Shown here piece after piece: positions 1 to 6,226 of a DNA stretch of 64,000 bases; the first letter of the stretch is position 1; each line of letters opens with the position of its first letter. The notes under the pieces were generated by a model. That model was not told where the DNA came from, did no database searches, and saw nothing but the letters and a program-made list of their open reading frames with translations. Location: positions 1-64,000 of the forward strand of contig JBGSBR010000007.1 in the NCBI GenBank assembly GCA_041730495.1. Direction: 5' to 3'. This DNA comes from JBGSBR01 sp041730495. GTDB taxonomy: Bacteria > Patescibacteriota > Microgenomatia > UBA1406 > GWC2-37-13. Position numbers and translations under genes: made by a program.

Positions 1-279
1 CCGGTGGGTAAACGGACAGCTCGATTTCAGACCTGTGTTTGTTTTTATGATCCCACCAGTGAAACGACTATCTGTGAAGAAGGTGATATTAAAGGTCATC
101 TATCAGAGACTCCGCTAGATATTGAAACTAATGGTTATCCATTCCGTGTCCTTTTCATCGTCGATAAATACAATAAGTTTTATGACCATATGACAGAAGC
201 TGAGCATCATGAGATGAATCATCGCCTCCATGCACTGCGCCGAGTAATTTCCCAAATGGAAAAATATCTGCTAGAATAG
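1..279 (+). CDS. HAM1/RdgB-like NTP pyrophosphatase, C-terminal fragment
   Basis: The reading frame is open at the left edge of the window, so only the last ~93 residues are visible. They follow the C-terminal plan of the HAM1/RdgB family (non-canonical purine NTP pyrophosphatase, which removes dITP/XTP from the nucleotide pool): an ARFQT strand, a short acidic turn, a GDIKG strand, and a final helix with NHRLHALR where the family has SHR.xAL. The family's usual GFGYDPxF stretch is replaced by GYPFRVLF, and the SHR serine is Asn, so catalysis may be altered. It ends 8 bp before serS and is probably cotranscribed with it. An in-frame GTG at position 4 is unlikely to be the true start. Confidence 0.65.
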   Translation, partial: PVGKRTARFQTCVCFYDPTSETTICEEGDIKGHLSETPLDIETNGYPFRVLFIVDKYNKFYDHMTEAEHHEMNHRLHALRRVISQMEKYLLE

Positions 280-287
280 CACTTAAG

Positions 288-1544
288 ATGTTAGATATCG
301 CCTATATCCGCGACAATGCGGACAAAGTAAAAACTGCTGCTAAAAATAAAAATCGTGAAGTCGATATCGATGGTATCCTCCGACTTGATGAAGAACGTCG
401 ACAACTGATCCAACAAACAGAAAAACTCCGTCAAGAACGAAACCAATACGGTGGTGGTAAAGAAAAACCTACACCCGAGATCATTGAAAAAGGTAAAAAG
501 CTCAAAGAAGAACTTAAGCTTCTTGAAGATAAACTAAGAGCTGTCGAAGATGAACTAAACAAATTAGTTTCATTTGTCCCAAGTGTCCCACTTGATGAAG
601 TGCCAGTAGGCTCTGATGAGTCAGGAAATATCGAAGTCAAAACATGGGGTGAACCTACCAAATTTGATTTCACTCCCAAAGATCATATCACCCTTGGCTT
701 AGAGCTCGATCTCCTAGACCTTGATCGAGGTGCCAAAGTCTCTGGCTATCGAGGATATTTTCTGAAAAATCAAGGTGCAATCTTACACATGGCACTCCTT
801 TTTTATGTATTCCAAAAGCTTACTCAAAAAGGCTACACGCCAATGATTGCACCATCTATTGTAAAAGCATTCACACTCTTCGGCACCGGTCAGTTCCCGT
901 GGGGTGAAGGAGAAGTTTATAAACTCAATGACGAAGATGCATATCTGGCAGGTACCGCTGAGGTCCCAGTGACTGGATATTATGCGAATGAAGTTTTACA
1001 AGAAAAAGATCTACCAAAAAAAATGGTGGCTTTCTCGCCCTGTTTCCGTAGAGAAATTGGCTCATATGGCAAAGATACACGAGGACTTTACAGAGTACAT
1101 GAATTCTGGAAAATTGAACAAGTCATCATCGGACGCAGCGATCTCGACGAAGCTCGCATGCTTCATGAAGAGCTTCAAGTAAATTCAGAAGAGATCTTAC
1201 AAGATCTCAAACTACCTTACAGACAACTGCTTATGTGTACCGGTGATATGGGTGAACCCCAACTCAAAAAATATGATATCGAAACCTGGATGCCATCACG
1301 CGACGCCTATGGTGAGACTATGTCCAACTCGATTATGGGCGACTTCCAAACACGCAGACTGAACATCAGATATAAAACCAAAGATGGTCAGACAAAATAT
1401 GCTTTCAGTTTCAATAATACTGCTCTTGCTTCACCTCGCATCCTGATCGCAATACTTGAAAACTATCAGCAAAAAGATGGCAGTATCATGGTGCCTGAAG
1501 TACTACAAACTCTCACAGGATTCAAAGAAATTCGACTTAAATAA
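288..1544 (+). CDS. serS: Seryl-tRNA synthetase
   Basis: Class II aminoacyl-tRNA synthetase that charges tRNA-Ser (and tRNA-Sec where present); cytoplasmic. The 418-residue protein has the N-terminal antiparallel coiled-coil arm (roughly residues 30-100, rich in Lys/Glu/Leu), then the catalytic core with a TAEVP segment, motif 2 (FRREIGSYGKDTRGLYRVHEF) split around a loop, and motif 3 near the C-terminus (FNNTALASPRILIAILENYQ). Its length is normal for bacterial SerRS. The start ATG follows the HAM1-like gene by 8 bp, consistent with cotranscription. A separate promoter for the next unit begins 28 bp after the stop. Confidence 0.97.
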   Translation: MLDIAYIRDNADKVKTAAKNKNREVDIDGILRLDEERRQLIQQTEKLRQERNQYGGGKEKPTPEIIEKGKKLKEELKLLEDKLRAVEDELNKLVSFVPSVPLDEVPVGSDESGNIEVKTWGEPTKFDFTPKDHITLGLELDLLDLDRGAKVSGYRGYFLKNQGAILHMALLFYVFQKLTQKGYTPMIAPSIVKAFTLFGTGQFPWGEGEVYKLNDEDAYLAGTAEVPVTGYYANEVLQEKDLPKKMVAFSPCFRREIGSYGKDTRGLYRVHEFWKIEQVIIGRSDLDEARMLHEELQVNSEEILQDLKLPYRQLLMCTGDMGEPQLKKYDIETWMPSRDAYGETMSNSIMGDFQTRRLNIRYKTKDGQTKYAFSFNNTALASPRILIAILENYQQKDGSIMVPEVLQTLTGFKEIRLK

Positions 1545-1572
1545 TTACAACGAGTTCTTGTGTCTTACCGAC

Positions 1573-1601
1573 TTGACTCCATATCTTACTCTTGCTATAC
1601 T
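1573..1601 (+). promoter_or_regulatory. Promoter of attenuator unit 1
   Basis: A TTGACT -35 box (1573-1578) and a TATACT -10 box (1596-1601) are separated by exactly 17 bp. The leader-peptide ATG lies 10 nt after the -10 box, so the transcript should begin at or just before that ATG. Seen directly in the sequence; promoter activity is inferred. Confidence 0.8.
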
Positions 1602-1611
1602 ATAAGCTTCT

Positions 1612-1659
1612 ATGAAAACACAGATCAATACAATTTATTTTTTCCTTCTTACCTCATGA
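1612..1659 (+). CDS. Leader peptide 1 (Tyr/Phe/Leu-rich)
   Basis: A 15-codon ORF reading MKTQINTIYFFLLTS then TGA starts about 10 nt after a strong -10 box. No Shine-Dalgarno is present, so translation would be leaderless or nearly so. Tandem Tyr-Phe-Phe-Leu-Leu codons (1636-1650) precede a hairpin and an intrinsic terminator, as in phe or leu attenuation leaders. It is too short to be a folded protein. Its probable role is to report charged tRNA supply through ribosome position. The same plan recurs at 2152, 5070, 9153 and 39197. Confidence 0.75.
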   Translation: MKTQINTIYFFLLTS

Positions 1660-1714
1660 TATAGGGAGGATCTTGTATTGATATAAGTACCTCCCATAAG
1701 GGAGGTTTTTTTTT
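1624..1714 (+). promoter_or_regulatory. Transcription attenuator 1 (ribosome-mediated)
   Basis: Mutually exclusive pairings are visible. Stem 1624-1633 pairs perfectly with 1673-1682 (10 bp), enclosing CCTC (1652-1655) with GAGG (1666-1669). GGGAGG (1664-1669) can instead pair with CCTCCC (1690-1695), which would break the terminator stem 1689-1695/1700-1706. A ribosome stalled on the YFFLL codons would cover region 1 and free GGGAGG for antitermination. The downstream gene is the small ORF at 1803. The pairings are seen; the mechanism is inferred by analogy to phe/ilv/trp attenuators. Confidence 0.72.
1689..1714 (+). terminator. Intrinsic terminator of attenuator 1
   Basis: A perfect 7-bp stem (ACCTCCC/GGGAGGT) with an ATAA loop is followed by at least eight T residues. 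It closely resembles the terminator of unit 2 at 2243-2268. Confidence 0.9.
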
Positions 1715-1735
1715 GCTCTTTTACAACTAGTACAT

Positions 1736-1782
1736 CTGGAAAGGGTTGTGGAGATACACACTATCTCTAGAGCCCTTTCCAG
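1736..1782 (+). promoter_or_regulatory. Hairpin in the leader of the 65-residue ORF
   Basis: A perfect 10-bp stem (1736-1745 with 1773-1782) encloses a second stem (GAGATA 1751-1756 with TATCTC 1762-1767). It ends 8 nt before the AAAGGA ribosome-binding site of the ORF at 1803. It may protect the 5' end after processing or modulate translation; its function is unknown. Confidence 0.6.
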
Positions 1783-1802
1783 GCACAACGAAAGGAACCA
1801 TC

Positions 1803-2000
1803 ATGGCTTTAATCAAAGATGAGCTTCGTGTACGTTACGAAGCTCTAAAAAATGTCGGATTCACTGACCACACGGCTTGCGACAAACTCGCCGCAGAAAT
1901 CGAAGCGCAAGATGATCTCTATGCGCCAGACAAGCAATTTTACCTCAATGCGCTCCGCAACCGTGCGGAGCCCGTAACGAGCGGCTTCCAAGGTCTCTAG
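1803..2000 (+). CDS. Small protein of unknown function (65 aa)
   Basis: I do not recognise this protein. The ATG at 1803 is preferred because AAAGGA lies 7-12 nt upstream; a GTG at 1746 in the same frame falls inside a hairpin. The product is small, acidic to neutral and probably helical in its first two thirds (LRVRYEALKNVGF, DKLAAEIEAQ), with no membrane segment and one Cys. It lies behind attenuator 1, so readthrough should depend on aromatic or Leu tRNA charging. A large hairpin follows. It could be a stress-induced ribosome- or enzyme-binding small protein, but nothing in the sequence proves this. Confidence 0.65.
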   Translation: MALIKDELRVRYEALKNVGFTDHTACDKLAAEIEAQDDLYAPDKQFYLNALRNRAEPVTSGFQGL

Positions 2001-2047
2001 ACCACGTCTAAATGTCTTAATTTTTCATCACCTTGTGCCTGGATGGC

Positions 2048-2126
2048 AGAAGGTGGAGTATGTAACCGTTTGTAAGGTATACGCCAGCATGTATACCCCG
2101 CAAACACCTACTTTACTCCACCTTCT
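2048..2126 (+). other. Large branched hairpin after the 65-aa ORF
   Basis: A perfect 13-bp outer stem (2048-2060 with 2114-2126) encloses a 5-bp stem (2068-2072 with 2101-2105) and a 7-bp apical stem (2076-2082 with 2091-2097). A run of six T begins 8 nt after the outer stem. This region and its flanks (2001-2151) hold no ORF. It may be a terminator for the small gene, a processed small RNA, or both. Confidence 0.6.
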
Positions 2127-2151
2127 CGCTCACCTTTTTTAATATAAAAAT

Positions 2152-2217
2152 ATGAATATACGAACAGTCTATTACACACAGTTTTTCGCCTTTGACCTCA
2201 TACGGATGGGCGGTTAA
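2152..2217 (+). CDS. Leader peptide 2 (Tyr/Phe-rich)
   Basis: A 21-codon ORF from ATG 2152 to TAA 2215-2217 contains YYTQFFAF, that is Tyr-Tyr then Phe-Phe-Ala-Phe, upstream of a hairpin and terminator. A TTTAAT or TAATAT -10-like box lies 6-8 nt upstream, but no convincing -35 box is visible, so the promoter is uncertain. There is no Shine-Dalgarno. It is interpreted as a sensor of Phe/Tyr tRNA charging for the gene at 2311. Confidence 0.7.
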   Translation: MNIRTVYYTQFFAFDLIRMGG

Positions 2218-2268
2218 TACTGTGGTGTAAAACATACTACATAACCTCCCATCAGGGAGGTTTTTTTT
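2172..2268 (+). promoter_or_regulatory. Transcription attenuator 2 (ribosome-mediated)
   Basis: An outer stem 2172-2182/2219-2230 (one bulged G) starts at the second Tyr codon and encloses CTCAT (2197-2201) with ATGGG (2206-2210). GGGCGGTT (2208-2215) can instead pair at 7 of 8 positions with AACCTCCC (2243-2250), the 5' arm of the terminator. This gives the classic choice between antiterminator and terminator. The architecture matches unit 1, but the stem sequences differ. Confidence 0.7.
2243..2268 (+). terminator. Intrinsic terminator of attenuator 2
   Basis: An 8-bp stem (AACCTCCC 2243-2250 with GGGAGGTT 2255-2262, ATCA loop) runs into eight T residues. It lies 42 nt before the start codon at 2311. 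Confidence 0.9.
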
Positions 2269-2310
2269 GTGCTTAAAAATATTACTTATAGATGAAAGGA
2301 GGTGAAAACA

Positions 2311-2886
2311 ATGGAATCAAAAATGAACAAAGGATTAATTAGTGCAGATCAGCGCAAGCAGTATCTAAATTTAGAAAATCCACTGGGAGACTATCCGTGG
2401 CGATTAGCTAATCCTAGAGCTGGTGTAATATATCAACCTGTTGAGCTGTCTAATGTAGAAATTGCTCTACAGCTCAGTACACAGCATCGGAATCAGCTTC
2501 AAAGTCCGATCCGATATACGAGTATAGAAATACAGGCTCAATCAGAACAATTGATTTGTAAACGAATGCTTCATAAACCAAGAGAAAGTGTTATGCATAC
2601 TCAGATTTATAATCCTCAGGGAAGAATTATCATGCATGAACTTCTGGGTGAAGAAACCAAAAAACACGAGTATAGCTATGATGAACAAGGTCGCTTAGTG
2701 GGAATCACAACGGATCATACAGTAGATACTGCTCATCAACGTGAAACTGTGAGCTACGTATATCGTGATGATAACTCACTTGCATACGATACCACCTGGA
2801 TTATTGATTCAGAAGCTGGTAGGTATGAAGATAGTTTGAGTTATGAACAACGATTAGTACATGAAGGGTTACAAGGTATTGTGTAA
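2311..2886 (+). CDS. Hypothetical protein with YD/RHS-like strands, no Phe
   Basis: I do not recognise this 191-residue protein. ATG 2311 is chosen because a strong AAAGGAGGTGA Shine-Dalgarno (2295-2305) ends 5 nt upstream; the GTG at 2302 lies inside that site. Two strand-turn units (YNPQGRIIMHEL and YDEQGRLVGITTD) resemble YD/RHS repeats, suggesting a small beta-sheet fold. There is no signal peptide or membrane segment. The protein contains many Tyr but not one Phe, notable because the attenuator in front carries Phe-Phe-Ala-Phe codons. It is convergent with the M20 gene, separated by a hairpin. Confidence 0.75.
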   Translation: MESKMNKGLISADQRKQYLNLENPLGDYPWRLANPRAGVIYQPVELSNVEIALQLSTQHRNQLQSPIRYTSIEIQAQSEQLICKRMLHKPRESVMHTQIYNPQGRIIMHELLGEETKKHEYSYDEQGRLVGITTDHTVDTAHQRETVSYVYRDDNSLAYDTTWIIDSEAGRYEDSLSYEQRLVHEGLQGIV

Positions 2887-2894
2887 TCACTGAA

Positions 2895-2924
2895 GGGCGT
2901 TTGTGTAGACGTATACAAACGCCC
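2895..2924. terminator. Hairpin between convergent genes
   Basis: A perfect 10-bp GC-rich stem (2895-2904 with 2915-2924), extendable inward by about three pairs, lies between the ends of the + gene at 2886 and the - gene at 2937. There is no T-run on either side. It probably acts in both directions as a transcript end or 3' stabiliser. Confidence 0.6.
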
Positions 2925-2936
2925 ACGCGTACCATA

Positions 2937-4001
2937 TCAGTTTAGCTGTAGTAAGAATGTATGAAGGATTTCATAGTACTCTTGCAGACTCTCTACTTCA
3001 ACCCATTCGCTATCTGTATGGTGTCCAGCTCCGCGAGGACCAAACTCGATACCATCGACACCGGCGACATTGAAGTGACGGATATCTGATGCGCCATGAT
3101 GTGGCAAAATCTTAGATTCTGCGCCTATCACTTCTTTCAACTTACGGACATACTCATTATCTTCCGGAGTAAAATGTAATGGCTCTTTGAACATAATTTC
3201 AACATCTATATCATCTGTTTTCAATCCTAAAATATATTGTTCTACCTTCTCTGCATCTTCGGGTATGAAGCGGATATCAAGTTTTAACTCACATAGATCA
3301 GGGACTTTGTTGAAGGTGTCGTTGGTTGTTTCCATTGTAGCGACATTGATTGTTGTCTTCCAAGCTGCTTCAGTAGGAATAGGATAATCAGTATTAATTT
3401 TTTCTACGATTTTATTCATGCGAATAAGTGCATTTTTTCCAAGCCATGGATATGCACCATGTGCTGTAGCACCTTTCGTAATGATTTTCGCCCATATCAC
3501 ACCTTTGGCACGATTGATGATCGTCAGATCAGTATTCTCACCCGCGATCACGAAGTCTGCTCTCACTCCTTGCTCGATCTGATACTTGGCACCGTTATGG
3601 CCACCAATTTCTTCATCTGTTACAAGTTGTAAAGCTAAAGGATATGATACTTTTTTTGCCAACTCTTTGAAAACAAGAAGTTCAACTGCTCCAGCTGCTT
3701 TCATATCATAGGCACCGCGACCATAGAGTTTGCCATCTTTTACCTCTGGCTTAAACTGTGATTCTTGAGCTGGCACTACATCGAGATGAGCATTGAGGAT
3801 TACTTTAAATTTCTCTGGTCTTGTATCTCCGAAGTAAACTAAGATACTTGGAATACCATTACTTGCAAACTCTTCAATAGTAAAATCTGCAAGTTCTTGT
3901 TTCGCCACTTCAAGTACTTCCTGAAGCTGTTCAGGTTTATCTTTTGTTGATGGTACTGAGATAAGTTTTTGTGCAAGATCTAGGATCTGTTCATCTATCA
4001 T
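2937..4001 (-). CDS. M20 family metallo-deacylase/peptidase (ArgE/DapE-like)
   Basis: A zinc amidohydrolase that removes an N-acyl group from an amino acid or cleaves a dipeptide; cytoplasmic. The 354 residues hold the M20 ligands and base: H72 in NAHLDVVP with D74, D99 in GRGAYDM, E130-E131 in TDEEIGG, E155 in AGENTD, and a C-terminal HH in GAGHHTDSE, with the dimerisation domain between. Length is typical. It lies 11 bp after the unknown gene at 4013-4954 and should be cotranscribed behind the Phe-rich attenuator 3. Near an N-acylamino-acid racemase homologue, a desuccinylase or deacylase role in amino-acid salvage is attractive; DapE or ArgE proper is less likely because no other genes of those pathways are nearby. 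Confidence 0.88.
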   Translation of the reverse strand: MIDEQILDLAQKLISVPSTKDKPEQLQEVLEVAKQELADFTIEEFASNGIPSILVYFGDTRPEKFKVILNAHLDVVPAQESQFKPEVKDGKLYGRGAYDMKAAGAVELLVFKELAKKVSYPLALQLVTDEEIGGHNGAKYQIEQGVRADFVIAGENTDLTIINRAKGVIWAKIITKGATAHGAYPWLGKNALIRMNKIVEKINTDYPIPTEAAWKTTINVATMETTNDTFNKVPDLCELKLDIRFIPEDAEKVEQYILGLKTDDIDVEIMFKEPLHFTPEDNEYVRKLKEVIGAESKILPHHGASDIRHFNVAGVDGIEFGPRGAGHHTDSEWVEVESLQEYYEILHTFLLQLN

Positions 4002-4012
4002 ATTTGTAATAA

Positions 4013-4954
4013 TTATACTCTATGCCTAGTAGCAATTTCTTCAATCAGCTCTTGGTGAGGCTGTAATAAATACTTAGCCTGTCTTATCTCATTTTGTACT
4101 TGCGGATGTAGCTTGCCATTAAGAAATACTCCATCAGATGGCCAACCATTTACCAGTGCTGGCTCATGCTGATGGGGTAAGTAATGTGGAGTACGAGCTG
4201 TTTCCGATAAAGCAATGACTCTATCTTCACCAGTCCTAAGTGGCCTACCTATTGCATTAGTTACAGCAGCTACAGATTCATTCATCATTTGTATGAATGC
4301 ATGCTCTGATTGTGGTACTACATACAAAGAGGGCCCTACTCTATCGGGTAAGATACCCATATCATCAGCAAGACCATATGCTGATACATGAGCAAGTAAA
4401 TATGCAGCCCGCAGCGACTGTTCCTGAGCTCCTTTGTTATTATGACGGGCCATATTGCCAAGTTTTTCTTTTACAGGTTTGGGTAATTGCGGATACAGTT
4501 TACTACCCAAATCTACAATAAGTTCTACAGCTCGAGGATTGTCATATTGTATCTCTGGTAATGGTACTCTGGGATGTGCTGCCAGCAGATATTCATGTGC
4601 CATTTTTAATAATCGTTCCGATTGTTCAAGCCCATGTTGTGCATCTGTACCATTCACTTTAGCATTCATATGTACGGGAGCCATCGTCAACCATTTGGTA
4701 GGAGATTTTATCCCTTGTTTTTGCATATATTCGATTGCTTGTGCTGTCTCTTCGATCACTGTCCACCAACGCACTGGCACTGGCACCCCATTAACATTAT
4801 GTAGTGTATAAATAGTCGCATCACCGAGTGTACCCTCATCTCCCCATTTCACTAATCTATCGTAGTGTGCTTGATTTAAGGGCAAGATAGGTATATCACC
4901 TGGTAATTCATAACGACCTTCTGGGTTATAGGTATTAAGCTCTATATATGACAT
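4013..4954 (-). CDS. Unknown 313-aa protein behind a Phe attenuator
   Basis: I do not recognise the family. The protein is soluble and mixed alpha/beta by eye, with conspicuous motifs RWWTVIEET, MARHNNKGAQEQSLRAAYLL, LYVVPQSEHAF and ALSETARTPHYLPHQHEPALVNGWPSDG; the His-rich PHYLPHQHEP could bind metal or form an active site. It contains only two Phe in 313 residues. The start ATG lies just 7 nt after the terminator's T-tract (14 nt from the stem), with no Shine-Dalgarno, so expression should depend strictly on readthrough. It is followed after 11 bp by the M20 gene. An enzyme acting on N-acyl amino acids or peptides is conceivable, but that is context only. Confidence 0.8.
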   Translation of the reverse strand: MSYIELNTYNPEGRYELPGDIPILPLNQAHYDRLVKWGDEGTLGDATIYTLHNVNGVPVPVRWWTVIEETAQAIEYMQKQGIKSPTKWLTMAPVHMNAKVNGTDAQHGLEQSERLLKMAHEYLLAAHPRVPLPEIQYDNPRAVELIVDLGSKLYPQLPKPVKEKLGNMARHNNKGAQEQSLRAAYLLAHVSAYGLADDMGILPDRVGPSLYVVPQSEHAFIQMMNESVAAVTNAIGRPLRTGEDRVIALSETARTPHYLPHQHEPALVNGWPSDGVFLNGKLHPQVQNEIRQAKYLLQPHQELIEEIATRHRV

Positions 4955-4961
4955 AAGACAT

Positions 4962-4985
4962 AAAAAAACCCCGCCTAAGCGGGGG
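4962..4985 (-). terminator. Intrinsic terminator of attenuator 3
   Basis: On the minus strand a 6-bp GC stem (CCCCGC 4984-4979 with GCGGGG 4974-4969, TTAG loop) is followed by seven T (4968-4962). It ends 7 nt before the ATG at 4954. Confidence 0.92.
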
Positions 4986-5007
4986 CTAATTGCTAAAAAA
5001 GCATTAA

Positions 5008-5070
5008 TCAGCTACCCCGCGTGCGCGTGGTAAAGAAAAAAAATCCAAACTGATTAATAGCTGCGTTCAT
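5008..5070 (-). CDS. Leader peptide 3 (Phe-rich, FGFFFF)
   Basis: A 20-residue ORF (ATG 5070, TGA 5010-5008) holds Phe-Gly-Phe-Phe-Phe-Phe followed by TTRTRGS. Five of six consecutive codons are Phe, the same logic as pheA/pheST leaders of enterobacteria. Its ATG lies 8 nt after a -10 box with no Shine-Dalgarno, so it is probably translated leaderless. It is the strongest of the leader peptides here. Confidence 0.82.
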   Translation of the reverse strand: MNAAINQFGFFFFTTRTRGS

Positions 5071-5078
5071 AAGGATAT

Positions 5079-5107
5079 ATGATAATACAGCCTTCTAACG
5101 TTGTCAA
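5079..5107 (-). promoter_or_regulatory. Promoter of attenuator 3 transcript
   Basis: Minus strand: a consensus TTGACA -35 box (5107-5102), a 17-bp spacer and a TATCAT -10 box (5084-5079). The leader ATG follows 8 nt after the -10 box. Confidence 0.82.
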
Positions 5108-5109
5108 AT

Positions 5110-6219
5110 TTAAACTAATTCAATTTTCGCAACACTATACTTCTCAATTTTAGCTTCATCAATCTCAAAACCTAAACCAGGAGTATCTGGCACGGCCACA
5201 TATCCGTCATTATCAACTTTGAAACTATTTTTAACTAAATCATCTTGATAAAAGAAATCAACCGGTGACATATCTGCTGGATAGATATAGTTTGGTAGAC
5301 TCGCAATAGCGATATTAAATGCTCGACCGATACCTGTCTCGAGCATCCCTCCGCACCATACACCGAGTCCATGTTGTGCACACAGATCATGGATACGTTT
5401 ACTTTCGAGAAGTCCACCGACACGTCCAGGTTTGATATTGATGATCTTGCATGCTTGCAGATAAATCGCACGTCGCGCATCGTCGACTGAATAAATACTT
5501 TCATCAAGACAGATCGGCGTTGTAATCTGTTTTTGCAAAATCGAGTGATCTACAATATCATCATCAGCAAGTGGCTGCTCTGTCATCAACAAATTATATC
5601 CATCAAGCTCTTGCATAACTGGTAGATCCTCAAGCGTGTATGATGAGTTTGCGTCTACCATGAGTGGTACTTCGGGATGTTTCTCTCTAATTGCTTTTAC
5701 AAGTTCTAGATCCCAACCTGGCTGCGTTTTGATTTTGATTCGACGAAAACCTTGCTTCAGACGCAAATCTACTTCTTCAAGTGTTTCTTCAACACTTTTT
5801 TTAATACCAATACTTTCACCCACTGCAATCTTATCCTGAGTTCCACCAAGTAGCTGTTTAATTGATTTATTTTGTTTAAGAGACATAATCATCCAAACCG
5901 CAGTTTCGATTGCAGTTTTGGAAAAATTATTTTTCTTAATTGGTTTCATCATCTCCATGAGCTCTTCGACAGTTTCAAACTCTTTATGGAGTACGAGTGG
6001 CGCTACATAATCTTTGAGGACCAACATACAGATATCAACTGTTTCTGGTTTATAGAAAGGAAAAGGCAAAGCGGCCCCTTCACCCCAGCCCACAACACCA
6101 TCTGCAGTTTCCGCTCTCACGAGGACAGTTGGTTTACTGGTTACAGTACCGAAGCTCGTCGTAAACGACGTGTTCATCGGAATCTCAACTTTATGGATGG
6201 TTAGTTTAGTAAGTTTCAT
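5110..6219 (-). CDS. N-acylamino-acid racemase / o-succinylbenzoate synthase family enolase
   Basis: Enolase-superfamily protein (369 aa), closest by eye to the NSAR/OSBS branch, which racemises N-succinyl- or N-acetyl-amino acids or dehydrates SHCHC to o-succinylbenzoate. Visible catalytic set: KIK (Lys162 and Lys164), metal ligands D189 (DANSSY), E214 (TEQPL) and D239 (LDES), and K263 (NIKPGRVGG). The capping domain at the N-terminus carries a 20s loop with TSFG. It is the last gene of a three-gene operon behind the Ile/Leu/Val attenuator 4 (8-bp gap to the ligase-like gene). No menaquinone genes are near, so racemase activity is more likely than OSBS. With the nearby M20 deacylase it suggests D- to L-amino-acid or N-acyl-amino-acid salvage. 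Confidence 0.85.
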   Translation of the reverse strand: MKLTKLTIHKVEIPMNTSFTTSFGTVTSKPTVLVRAETADGVVGWGEGAALPFPFYKPETVDICMLVLKDYVAPLVLHKEFETVEELMEMMKPIKKNNFSKTAIETAVWMIMSLKQNKSIKQLLGGTQDKIAVGESIGIKKSVEETLEEVDLRLKQGFRRIKIKTQPGWDLELVKAIREKHPEVPLMVDANSSYTLEDLPVMQELDGYNLLMTEQPLADDDIVDHSILQKQITTPICLDESIYSVDDARRAIYLQACKIINIKPGRVGGLLESKRIHDLCAQHGLGVWCGGMLETGIGRAFNIAIASLPNYIYPADMSPVDFFYQDDLVKNSFKVDNDGYVAVPDTPGLGFEIDEAKIEKYSVAKIELV

Positions 6220-6226
6220 AGCTATA

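Larger units (their letters stand above)
4962..5070 (-). promoter_or_regulatory. Transcription attenuator 3 (Phe-type)
   Basis: On the minus strand ATTAATCAG (5058-5050, three leader codons) pairs perfectly with CTGATTAAT (5011-5003), leaving the Phe run in the loop. GCGGGG (5020-5015) can pair with CCCCGC (4984-4979), the 5' arm of the terminator, to form an antiterminator. The elements are in the order leader codons, region 2, region 3, region 4 plus T-run. A stall at the Phe codons should expose region 2 and allow transcription of the genes at 4954-2937. Confidence 0.8.

Noticed and set aside
1620..1714. T-box or metabolite riboswitch reading of the leaders
   Set aside because: No specifier loop, no T-box UGGNACC bulge and no aptamer consensus was seen. 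Leader ORFs with codon runs explain the layout better.
4297..4811. Several plus-strand ORFs opposite the 313-aa gene
   Set aside because: They are out-of-frame shadows with Cys/His/Ser-rich composition and no start signals.
5008..5070. UGA recoding (Gly) as in Gracilibacteria/SR1
   Set aside because: TGA closes leader peptides and several genes at sensible ends, and no conserved domain is interrupted by an in-frame TGA.
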